A stretch of DNA of 64,000 nt, from NCBI GenBank assembly GCA_005784505.1, contig VCAZ01000049.1:62001-126000 (forward strand). The letters are read 5' to 3'. A program made the translations under genes and the position numbers. The notes under the pieces are model-generated. The model was not told the DNA's origin and ran no database searches. It saw only the letters and a program-made list of their open reading frames with translations. The stretch is from Bagarius yarrelli. Taxonomy: Eukaryota; Chordata; Actinopteri; Siluriformes; Sisoridae. Numbering within the stretch: position 1 is the first letter of the stretch; each line of letters begins with the position of its first letter. Positions 11,757-22,452 of the stretch are shown one piece after another.

Positions 11757-11935
11757 TGCTATTTGTGGTTAAATTGCTGATCAGTAGATTGTGGATTCAA
11801 TTTTCAGCACCACAAAGCTGCCACTGCTGGGCACCTGAACAAGGCCCTTAAGCCTTAAGTGCTCAGTTGGTAAAAGGAGATAAATGTAAGTTGCTCTGTA
11901 TTAGGGTGTCTGCCAAATGCCAAAACTGTAAAGGT
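11757..11935 (+). repeat. tRNA-derived SINE, plus orientation
   Basis: The tRNA-like head contains 'ctgatcagtagattgtggat' and 'attcaattttcagcacc'. The shared core follows as 'aaggccctt', then the tail 'ataaatgtaagttgctctg' and 'tgtctgccaaatgcc'. It is the inverted counterpart of the copy at 9250-9445. Confidence 0.85.
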
Positions 11936-12587
11936 ACTGAATTTCTCACTTATTTTGCTCAGAAAGATGTCTTCCTCCTCAACATTTTCTTAGAAGTTTT
12001 ATTTAGCAATCCTTAAGGTTTTTTTTTTTTGTATCTGTGGTTACTTATTTTCTGGTATTTTTAATGAGTATTGACGCTGGAAAAAAATTTATTGGAGCAT
12101 CGTTAAGCAGAACCAGATGCAAATGCTGTCTTGGTTGTTTGAAAAATGTGTTTCAGTAGAAATAGCAGCACGGTTATGAGTTGCGTGTCTCGGTACTGAA
12201 TTTGCACCAAACGAGGCCCGGTTTCACACTCGAGTTGATTTGTGTAAATAGCTTCTTCCCTGTGTGCAACAATATCTTAAATACATTAGAATAGCTTTAA
12301 AATTGCTAAGTTCTATTAAGGACGGGCGCTGCCAGTCTGTGTCCCGCTCACCATGACGCGTCTTTCCATTCGAACACTTTTAAAAGTCAATATCACGCAC
12401 TACATTTCACAGAGAGTATTTTGTAATGTTCCAGGTTCCGTCTCATGTGGAGTGTTTTTTCCCTCCGTCCTGTCTGATCGTCAGGAAACGTTTTCTTTGT
12501 GAAGTGGGTTTATAATTGCCTCAGGCTTTGATGGAGCACACGGTCAAATGAGCCCTGCGTTTTTTTGTGTGTGTGTGTGTGTAACAG

Positions 12588-12691
12588 ATGAGCAACAGTG
12601 CTGCAAGCCCCATGGCAGCCAGCAGCACCTCAACAGCAGCGAGAGGATCCGGAAAAGCCATCAGCTTCATCCCAGAGCTGCAGAGCATGAT
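12588..12691 (+). CDS. supt3h: supt3h first coding exon
   Basis: The acceptor ...GTAACAG is followed directly by ATG. The exon encodes MSNSAASPMAASSTSTAARG, then SGKAISFIPELQSM plus the first two bases of a second Met codon, before the donor AT|GTGAGT. As I recall it, human SUPT3H begins with a similar Ser/Ala/Thr-rich leader followed by GKSISFATELQSMM, so leader and helix match. SUPT3H (SPT3) carries paired histone folds and acts in SAGA/STAGA-type coactivator complexes, helping to deliver TBP to promoters in the nucleus. The exon joins in frame (phase 2) to 54534-54618, giving QSMMFALGDSRRPLHE across the junction. An A/S/T-rich leader of about 25 residues precedes the first conserved helix. 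The acceptor tract is a (GT)8 rather than a C/T run. Confidence 0.95.
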
Positions 12692-12701
12692 GTGAGTAGA
12701 T

Positions 12702-12704
<3 letters not shown>

Positions 12705-12746
<42 letters not shown>
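12705..12746. repeat. Poly(T) tract, 42 bases, just past the supt3h donor
   Basis: Uninterrupted T run beginning 13 nt after the exon-intron junction at 12691/12692. In supt3h RNA this is a U42 tract close to the 5' splice site. It could be the tail of an antisense retrocopy, but no element body is recognisable next to it. Confidence 0.95.
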
Positions 12747-12750
<4 letters not shown>

Positions 12751-13837
12751 CAGCTTCCCTTTTTCACACTCCCTTTCACCCGTCTGCTGAGGAAATTCTC
12801 ATTCTTCAGTTCCTAAATCTTCAAACCCAGCTAGCCCTGCTCGGCACGGCATAAACTTATCAGCAGCTTCCTCTCTTCAAACACAGACTCACACACACAC
12901 ATACATACACAGACATTACGCATCCTTTAGTGCGCTCCTTCTAGTGTGTATATCAATATCATTCATCATTATGATGATTGCTAGTTTAAAAGCCACCAGG
13001 CTACAAAGCTGTGTCAGATGTGAGTCTCACTCTATTTACCAAACCTCAACGTTGTCCAACGCGTCCAAGCTTTCTGCACCATCCGGAAACCAATTAGCCT
13101 CAAATGTTACGTTCATCACTGTAATCGAGAATACGCACACTAAAAGCACTGATTCTGTGAACAGAATAAGCTGTGACTCACTATTCTTCATTTTGAAAAT
13201 CATTTTGACGTTTTTTGGATATTATTTAACGTTAACTGATTTATATGTCAGGTTAGAGATTGCCAGATACTGAACTGGTCCATTAATTCTGTCTGTTAAG
13301 AATTTACATCAAACTTAAATGTCATGTGAGGCCGGTCTTCCAATGATACCAATTTCGAGTGGAAAAAAAGAAACACAAACTGCTACAGTCCAGTCCTTTC
13401 TGTTCCAACACAGCGATCGTGGTCGGTGAAGCCACAGTAATTTCTCCTGCCGTGGTGCCAGCGAGCCTCACCTTGGGAGACGTTTAGTGTTCTCGGAAAT
13501 GGCAGATAAACAAAAACATAACGTGGACGGATTTGAAATCACTGTCCCGCAGTGTGTTTTTAGGCAAAGGTTTAATTGTGTAGTCAGTTATACACAAATT
13601 TGCTCTAGTACTAACCTTTCATAAAGGAAATAAAAACATCTTTTATTTTTTTAAAAACTTCCTCGTTATTGTAACTTCTTCATGCACTAAAGATTTTGTC
13701 AATCAGTTAGTTTGTATTGCAGGTGATTTTATATAAAAATGTAGACGCGTACACATATAAACGACACCAGAGCCTCTTGTTAAAAGCAGATATATAATCA
13801 TATGTTCAACTAAGGCGTAGGATTTTATATGAAGAGT
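12747..13837. other. Intronic sequence without recognisable genes
   Basis: AT-rich sequence with a short (CA)n near 12890. The open frame of 109 codons at 12944-13273 has no recognised domain and no splice context. I see no repeat family. Confidence 0.6.
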
Positions 13838-14030
13838 GAAGCGGTACCTCAGGGGTTAAGGTGTTAGACGGCTGATCAGAAGATTGTAAGTTCAATTCCC
13901 AGCACCATCAATCTGACACTGCTGGGCCCCTAAACAAGGCCCTTAACTACCCGGTTGGGTAAACAAGATAAATGTAAGTCGCTCTGGATGTCCTATGGTG
14001 TCTGCCAAACGCCAGAATTTTAAATATACT
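13838..14030 (+). repeat. tRNA-derived SINE, plus orientation
   Basis: The head 'ggttaaggtgttagacggct' and 'gttcaattcccagcaccat' (box B-like) is followed by 'ctgctgggcccctaaacaag', then the tail 'ataaatgtaagtcgctctgg' and 'tgtctgccaaacgcc'. Well preserved. Confidence 0.88.
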
Positions 14031-16419
14031 AATTTTCTTCATCCATTCTGCTTAAAAAAATTCTCGAAGCTCTTATTGTGCACTCCTGAATTTTTTTTTC
14101 GACAGTTAAAGTAGAATCACATTTATTCATTGTGTCTCGTAGAATTTCCCCAACCTAACGTAATACAATGGTATTCCTCTGGCCCAGCTTTCCCTCTCTT
14201 TCCTGTATTCATCATGTTTCTGTTCCACCACACACTAATAACCCTGCACTGGCGCTTCTTTCTGAACCAGAGTCAGTCAGAGTGACGCTAGTAAACTGCG
14301 TGATCCTGACATTTTATGTCTGCGGACTGTAAAACAGGCACGTTTTTGGAGCATGTGTTTTTTTTTTTCCTTTTTCTCCTCAACAGCGTCTGGAGCACTG
14401 AGGGAGGAAAATGTAAAGACGCTTTCCTCTGGCGCTGGTTGCCATGACTGTCTGCCGCCTCCTGCCTTCATGGAGGTCCTTAATTGAGATCACTTGTACT
14501 TATAAATGGCAGGAAGTGATGTGGTTCATGTGAGAAGAAATGGAACTGTAGCATGGCTCTTAAAAAGAAAACCGAGGCTACTGTCCCCATCATTTAACCA
14601 GGCCTCTGAAGCAATTCTGGCTGTTACTATTTTTTTTTTGGGGTGATATCAGTATTTTAGCAGTGTGTAAATGCTGTCCATCTCAAGAATCCTGATTTAT
14701 TAGGTCTATAGACTGACAACAGTTAGGCATTTTTACACAAACACTACAGGATTAAATATAGATTAGACAATATCTTAAGGTGTGTGGGCTCTATTGCACA
14801 TTTGCCTGGATTTTTCCAAGTCAAAGCAGTAAAAGGAGCACTATTAATACCCTGTTAAGCGATGATGCGTGTTGATAATTTGACTCCCAAAGCTAAAGGA
14901 GCTCAGAGTCGAGGTGTGTTTTCTTAGGAACCGTGCCAGTGATCACTTTTGTCACTCATGTATGAAATAACTCTGCCGTTTCGTCTCCGTGTCTGCTCCC
15001 CTGCCTGCTATCAAACCGAGCAGCCGCTGGTGTCAGACTCTCCCGTTCGAAAAATGATTCAGAAACGTGCCCTTCCTTCCACTCCTAATCATCCTGACAT
15101 TTAATACTCTGATCCCCACTAAAAAGTGCTTACTTTGGACAGGAAAATTCCATACTACACGCATAAGGTGCTAAGCATAACACAGACAGTTGAATATGGC
15201 CAGTGTTCAGCGTTTCCTTTGTTTGTGGATCCGACTCGCCTACATCTTTTTCCTGAATTACTCGCGCTGTATAAATACATTTATTGTACACTATAAAGGA
15301 AGCAGTGGCCGGGGTGATTGATGGCTTTGTTAGCTTTATAAAATGGCAGATTAGTGAATTGCAGCAGTTTAGTGTTACGCTCACATGCGATAGAAAGAGA
15401 TTCTTGTTCCTATAGTAATCAGTAATCGATTAAAAAAAGAGTCAGGAAGGAGTCTCTCGCGTTCGAGATTTTCAACAGTCAGAAGTAAATTCAAAAAAAA
15501 AAAAGGTCAAAGTTGTTAAGAAAAACAGCTTGACATTTTTTTCCCGGGGAGCGATTTTTAGGTGTTCTAATGTAAATGAAGAAAAAAAAGTACCTGCATC
15601 ATGGATGCTCATGGAAATGTAAAGGCATAACAAGTAGTTTTTTTAGAACAAACTATTTTACAAACTTATTACTCTTAATGATAGATGATAGACAAAATAA
15701 CCAGAAGCATTTTACCTCCTAATTTAATTAAATTTTCTACAATATGTTAAACTTACAATTAAGATGTCTGTTTATGGTCATTTATTACAGTTGTAGTGTT
15801 GTTCTATGATTTTTTTTCTTCTTCATAATAAAAGTAAATTCAATTCTGTTAGTGATGAGAAGTGTCTGATTATTTTCCTTTAACAGTATGCCTTACTGTG
15901 TTTTTTTTCTTTACCTAAGCATTGTAGGAAGTAAATGTAAAGGGTTTTATTTATTAAAGAGGATACTTCCGATTTATAATGAGTTATAAAATATTATCAG
16001 TGACTAAAAGTAATTATATTGATATTTTTTATTAAGTTTTTTTTCCTTGACACTTCGTCTAAATGTACACAGCATTTAACCCGTCCCAGGGTTTAAAAGA
16101 AAAAGCTGGAATTGGCTCCGATGGTCATTTGTCCCTCAGCCAGTAAAGAGTGGCAGCGTATCATTACCTCTTCCTCAATCTGAGCCTGATATACTCTCAA
16201 TAGTTCATCGGTGCCATGCCAGTCGTATAAAATAGTGAAATGACATTTCTGTGGCTGACAGACACGTCTTTCTGCACATCAGCAATTTTGCGGGCATTTT
16301 TTGTTTTACGACAATACGGCTCAACTAAAAATAAACCTACAAGCATCCTTTTTTTTAAGTTCATGCACAATTCTGCAATAGGCAAACTTGGGACAAATAT
16401 TTATTTTGCTATATTTATT

Positions 16420-16470
16420 TGTGGCAGGGTGTTAATACTATGGTATTTGTACACCCTGCCCAAGGCCACA
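16420..16470. other. Imperfect hairpin with a perfect 10-bp stem
   Basis: GGCAGGGTGT (16423-16432) is the exact reverse complement of ACACCCTGCC (16451-16460), with an 18-nt loop. Flanking TGTGGC (16420-16425) and GCCACA (16465-16470) can extend the stem across a bulge. No known RNA family recognised. Confidence 0.5.
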
Positions 16471-17835
16471 GTAGCATTTTTGCGGGCTTGAGGTTGTCTA
16501 GCATTTCTTTCCTTGTTCTGTTGCTCGTTCATATCTGAAATGTTTCAAGCTAAAAAAAGCTACTAGGACGTTTAGATAAACACTGTGGTAACTGAACTAT
16601 ACAGAGGAAGTAGGTGCTGAAATGGTAGAATGGTAACTTGTATTCCTGTATTTAAGAGTCCTGTTTTACCGGTTAAATAATAATAAAAAAAAAAACGCCT
16701 GGTTTTATAGAGAAGTCTTATCAGTTATTATATATTTCTTTATTCTGAGTAATATATATAACTTCTACAGTAATTAATTACACCGTCTACAACTTCTTAT
16801 AACTTCTACAAACTTAACTTTACAAAGTAATGATACATTACAGTCATTATTATTATTATTATTATTTTTTTTTTTTGGTAAAAGCTGTATTTTACCCGTA
16901 CATTGATATGACTCTGAAAAAAAGAAGTTGTAGCGAAGAGCGGTTTGTTAATTTTTTTGTATTGCCCGCATATTTGCAACATCCTAAATTCTGTATGGGA
17001 AAATTCCTATTAGTTAGCCTAAGCCAAATTTGTTTATTTGTTCATCTCGTGACCGCTTTATCCGTTTAGATTACGTAATTTAATGGAAACAGAATACGTA
17101 ATAATACGTATCTCCCGAGTCCTCTGGCTCGAGACGGTCATTCGTTCTTCACGTGACCGCCTTCTGGCTCAGCATCTTGCAGTCAATAAAGCTTCGACAC
17201 GTTTACATGCTTGAGATCTATCATAAGTCGTTTAAATAGTTTAATTGGGACTAATATATTTTGATAAACAGTATAGATTCTGTCTGTACTGATTGAAAAT
17301 GTTTGTTTATGAAAATATATTATAATAATTATTATTATTAATGATTATTATAAATAATTTTTTTTTATTATGAAAGTTTAGAAAATAAAACAACGGTAAA
17401 GGTAAACCAACATTTTTTAAAATTTGCTTTTATTTTGCATTTACCTGTTCTATTTTAATTCATTACTATATTTAATATATAAAAAATACTTTTCATACCT
17501 AAGCACAGTAAAAATCACATACTTTTAAAAAGTTATATTTTAAACACTGACTGTTACCAAGTCTTTTGCTACTAAAATAACTATACTTTTACATAAGTGA
17601 TGCTTTCGGGTACTTTATACCCCTCTGCCTACTTATTACACAAGTAATTATTACCTAATAAAATTATTTTTAATTACCCTCTATATTTTCCCTTATATAT
17701 TTGTTTTTTTTTGGTTAAATGTAGTATAAAAGTGTTTGTCTATCTGTGACTAGTGGCTGTGAGCAGAGCACAGCTGTCACTACACCCAAAGGCTGTTTAG
17801 AAAGACCAAGTGTCAAATGAGGCCAGAGTTCCTGA

Positions 17836-17838
<3 letters not shown>

Positions 17839-17873
<35 letters not shown>

Positions 17874-17880
17874 GCGCGCA
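17839..17880. repeat. (CA)16(CG)4 alternating purine-pyrimidine tract
   Basis: Pure CA from 17839 to 17870, then CGCGCGCGCA. A continuous alternating tract that includes CG steps, a classic Z-DNA-prone composition. Confidence 0.9.
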
Positions 17881-18639
17881 CATACACACCTCTCTGTGGG
17901 ACATACTGTATTCACTGATGCCCCACACACACGCATGCACTTTTTCCTTTTTTTCAGTAAAGATTGTAAAGTTCAGTGTGTATGTGACATGTGTTTGTGT
18001 GGTTGAAGATGAATTTCCACATGAGGGGACAATAAAGATATTTAATCTCATCTAAACCTCATGTTTCATGTGCATAATAATACACAATTAAAGGTTTTTA
18101 ACATAAAAATGCTTAAATTCCAGATTTTTTACTGAAGTCTTATTCCGGGCATGTCCTTTATCATAATTAGTTTCTAATCAGGCGGCCCATGAGAGTAATT
18201 AAAAAGTCATTCAGAAGCATAAATGAGCATGTAGTACATTTTTCAGCCTGGCTGAGCCGTTGCCCTCCCACACCATCACTTAAAGTTTTGGCACCCTGTG
18301 GGCATGTGCTTAATTCCGTACACTGTCTCCTGGGCTTCTGCACTCATAAAGCCGTCTTTACTTCCAAGGCCCCTCAAATGTTTTTCCTAAACCAGGATGG
18401 AGACGAGTCCCTTTGGAAGTGAGCAGCAATAATGAGTTGGCACACACGCAGTCTCTGCTTAACCAGACTGTAATTTGGGGACTGAATAGAGGCTCTCATC
18501 ACTATTATTTGTTTACTGCCGGGTTTCTGCTGTAAAATCCACAGTGACACCACTCTGATTTCTATAAAATGTACTGTATATACCATATAAATACCATTTT
18601 ATATATACAGCATATCAGTATACAAATGTACACATGCAC

Positions 18640-18680
18640 TATATAGACAAAAGTATTGGGACACAAGATCCATTTGGGGT
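18640..18680 (+). mobile_element. Tc1-type MITE terminal fragment
   Basis: 'actatatagacaaaagtat' followed by 'tgggacacaagat' matches the terminus seen in fuller copies of the same family at 46195 and 47600. Only the end survives. Confidence 0.55.
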
Positions 18681-18714
18681 TATTTTTTTGAACATTCTAA
18701 TTCACCTTTCCTTT

Positions 18715-18890
18715 TGATGCTATTTAGCACCACAGTGCACTGTAGAACCCATAAGAGGTACCTTATTGCATTTAACAAAAAGGGTGCTATATAGCTCCAC
18801 TGGTGGTTCTTTGGCTCATAAAGAACCTCTAAAGGGACCTTACATATCCTGTATATGGCAGTGGTGCTATATACCACCTTATCCACCTCA
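18715..18890. repeat. Interspersed repeat with 'agaaccy/ggttct' motifs
   Basis: Contains repeated direct and inverted short units (tagaaccc, gtggttctttgg, aaagaacctctaaag, gtgctatata). These resemble a fold-back repeat common in fish. It abuts the GATA/GACA microsatellite. Class uncertain. Confidence 0.4.
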
Positions 18891-18893
18891 AAG

Positions 18894-19067
<174 letters not shown>

Positions 19068-19187
19068 AGCAAGCTCCGGAGCCTATGTCGTTGCTAAGCA
19101 GCCATCAGCCGCCCTCTTCATTACACAAAGGAAATGTTAGCAAAGGATTTCCACCTTTGCTGTAAATCTGCTACAAAATTAATCTAT

Positions 19188-19192
<5 letters not shown>

Positions 19193-19219
<27 letters not shown>
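19193..19219. repeat. Poly(A) tract, 27 bases
   Basis: Uninterrupted A run. No retroelement body is evident on its 5' side. Confidence 0.9.
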
Positions 19220-19220
<1 letters not shown>

Positions 19221-19229
<9 letters not shown>

Positions 19230-21697
19230 TGCCACAATGCTGATCTGCTCCACAGTTTTCTACTGTGTAATGGAAAAGATGAGGAAGTTGATTGGTTTCT
19301 GTCACATGACCTGTGGTGCAGGAAATATCTCGCTTTGTCGCAGACAAGTCTGGAAAAAAGGCATCGTTTTTAATTAATAATAAAATTAGGCGGGCAACAG
19401 ACACAATATGGGAACGGCCCCTAAAAATGCTAAACATCATCTAGCGCTTAGCTGCCCGAAACGCCTAGTTGTTTCTGCATATCTCATTTTTTTATCGCAT
19501 TAAATTTGTTCTGGTTGTTTATTAAACACAACCCTTAATGTACAAACCCTACATACATAGTCGCATGAGGGTTTGTGCCTATCCTGAATCGCCATATTGT
19601 CAGATAGTAACTTATAAAAATAGAAATATATTCAGTGATGATTAATATATAAGTCAATAATGAAAACTGTGTCTTGTTCACTCCTCTGTGTAATAATGTC
19701 AGTCTTAAACGAAGCTCTACTTTTCACTGATGCTGATAAAATATGAAAACAAATCCTAAATATGCGAATAATCAGATTTGATCTTGTGGAACAAGTGGCG
19801 AAAGTTTTTTTTTTTTTTGCTGGTATCGGTATATTAACGATTTATAACTGACTTACAAATAATAAAGCTGCTGTTAGACAGACGTGGACATCTTTCACTC
19901 AGTAGATCATTAGACATCTGCACACACCTACAAACGCTGATAGAGATCTGGCATTAAAAGGGTTACCAAGGTTATAGTCGGCAGAAATATTTCACAGCAA
20001 TCTTTGTAAAGTCTGGAGCATAAATATATTAAAAAAAAATCCAAAATGATCCTATAAGTCGTTTTGTGCTCTCTCTCCGTTTCTCGACTTTGTGAACGCT
20101 CGCTCTCCGTTTGAGTTGCACCTCTTCGAAATTTGTCGCAGGCTTCAAATCTTATTTGAGGGAATCATGTTTATTAATGGGTAGCGTTGTTAAAATTTAG
20201 CGGCGGAGGAGAAAGTTAGACGGGTTGTCTGTCAGCAAAACGACAGCTTAAACAGTGAAGTTGTATAAAAGCAGCTCAGGCGTGGGTTTTTTTTCTTCCC
20301 TTTCTCTCTCCCCCCCTGTTGTTTTCTTCAAAATTGCTTCCTCCGAGTGAACTCAAATACTTCTCCGTATTTTTGCTGAGGAAAACAACAACAACAACTT
20401 AAAGAATTCGCCTTTGGACATCTAATACATATTTAAAGCCACAGAGGATCGTTTGAGTGCACCGTGTCAACCTTGCTGAATGATTGATCAATTTTACATC
20501 ACAGTGACGACGAGCTGACATTTCCTCACAGAATTCACCGAGATCAGTAAAGGACTTTTATTTTCTTTTTAACGAGGTGTTGGGGCTTACAGTAAACACA
20601 GCAGACAATGAAACGGTAACTATAGCAGCCTTCTGAATGCCGTCACAGGATGAGTCAACAGACGTCTCTATCAGAAAAACAGCATCGCTGACAACAGCTG
20701 GAGATAATACTTAATGGCGCACACACACACATGTGCTGTTTTTTTTGCACTTTAACTTCAGCTGCATCATTCAGTGTTTTTAATATTTGACATGAATTAA
20801 TCTTGGTATAGATTTTGCCCCACTCTATACAAAAGGCAGGTGTCACGCTGACTAGTTTATGTAAAAAAAAAAATAGTGTAATCATTTTATTTTATATCCA
20901 GTCGGCTAATCAAGCAGTCCATTCTGTTAGCGAGGGAGAATTTAAAACGCTATTAAATCCTCAGAGATTGTTGAGAAGCCGAAGTGATAACACTGCGGCA
21001 GGAAAGCAGCAGAAACACAAGCCTGGAAACCGATACTGCTGAAACGGACACACTGCATGTGTCATACCTGTATTTATCTCTCCAAACGGTAATGTGATTC
21101 TCACAGGTGTGTGTCTTGCTCTGTGTGTGGTGCTTGCTTAAGCTAATGACCGTGGTCAGATTACCATGTCATGTTGTGAGAGAATGTATTGTTATTTAGT
21201 GCTAATGGTTTGTTTTACATGTGCACTGAGGAGGAATGTGTTTGTGTTTGCGTGGATGTATACGTGTGTGGGGGGGTGGGGGTGGGGGTGTACAACTCAG
21301 TTTATCTACTAGATTGTCTCACTCACTCTATTGCCTTTCATCCGTGTCTCTTTCCCGTCCTTGCTGCTTTCTCTGACTGGATCCAGACGGACGTACAATC
21401 AGTCTCAGGCTGTGCGCTGAATTTATTTGGAGGAATCTTAAATCTCCGTTTACGTGTGAAGTCTGTGTTCTATTCAGATATTAATCTCTTCCAAAAACAA
21501 TACCGTAACCCATTCTATTGCACACAGTGTCAGTGCTGCCCTAGAGAATCAGACACACTGTCCGAGTCCCAGTTTCACTCCTGTTGTTCAGCTTCTCAGA
21601 ATATACATTTTTCAAGGAAATGAGCATTAAACAAGACTGTCTGAAAAACATTCCATTTCCACTGCGCTGAATTTCTAAGAATTTGAGGATGGAAGGA
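19221..21697. other. Intronic sequence without recognisable genes
   Basis: Unique sequence with scattered A/T runs and a G-rich patch at about 21268-21290. A 144-codon frame at 21189-21623 starts in low-complexity sequence and shows no domain. Confidence 0.55.
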
Positions 21698-22452
21698 TCT
21701 TCTCTCCGCTCCTTTCTTCCTCTTCTCTCCTCTATCTTCTCCTCACCTCACCTCTCTTCTCCTCTATCCTCTCCTCAGCTCTCTTCTCCTCTCTTCTCCT
21801 CTATCCTTTCTTCTTCTTTTCTCTGTCCTCTCCTTTCTTCCTCTCATCTCCTCTCCTCTATCTTCTCTTTACCTTACCTCTCTTCTTCTCTATCCTCTCC
21901 TTAGCTCCCTTTCTTTGTTGTTCTCTCCTCTTCTCTCCTCTGTCCTCTCCTTTCTTTCTCTCTTCTTTCTTATCCCCTCTTCTATCTTCACCTCAACTCA
22001 GCTTTCTTCTCCTCAGCTATCTCCTCCTCTTCCCTTCTCTATGCTGTCCTCTTCTCTCTTTTCTTCCACTTCTCTCCTTTCTTTCTCTCCTCTCCCTTAC
22101 CCTCTCTTCTCCTCTCTTCTTCTCATTTTTACGCTATACTCGCGTCTTCTCATCCCCTCTCCTCATCCCCTCTCCTCTATCCGCTCCTCTCCCTTCTCCT
22201 CAGCTCTCTGTTTCCCTCTCTTCTTCTCTCCTCTTCTCTTCTTTATCCTCTCCTCTCACCTCTCTTCTTCTCTCCTCTATCCTCCCTTATCCTCCCCTTT
22301 ATCCTCTCCCTTCCCTTCTCCTTAGCTCTCTGTTACCCCCTCCTTTTCTCTATCCTCCCTTCGCCTCCCTTCTCCTCTCCTCTCCTCTCCTCTCTTCTAT
22401 CCTCTCCTCTCTCCTCCACTCTCTATTTCTTTTTTTGCTCTCCTCACCTCCA
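21698..22452. repeat. 755-bp polypyrimidine (CT-rich) tract
   Basis: Almost pure C/T on the plus strand, built from variable TCTCCTCT / CTTCTCC units with very few purines. This is a homopurine-homopyrimidine block able to form H-DNA. In supt3h RNA it is a long C/U tract; in runx2 P1 pre-mRNA it is a purine tract. The long Ser/Leu/Pro frames across it are artefacts. Confidence 0.95.

Larger units (their letters stand above)
8951..12587 (+). other. supt3h: supt3h intron 1 (also within runx2 intron 1, antisense)
   Basis: 3.6 kb with two SINEs (9250-9445 and 11757-11935), a (CT)n at 10907-10929 and several T runs. The unique block at about 10380-10700 has balanced composition and no repeat signature. 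No recognisable protein-coding exon. Confidence 0.55.
14031..18639. other. Intronic sequence, both genes; mostly unique and AT-rich
   Basis: 4.6 kb without coding evidence. It holds a hairpin at 16420-16470, a (CA)16(CG)4 tract at 17839-17880, and long AT-rich stretches around 16.7-17.7 kb. A repeat-free block at about 18130-18440 has dense homeodomain-like TAATTA/ATTAAT cores. Confidence 0.55.

Noticed and set aside
21683..22325. Two Ser/Pro/Leu-rich ORFs
   Set aside because: Translation of the 755-bp polypyrimidine tract.
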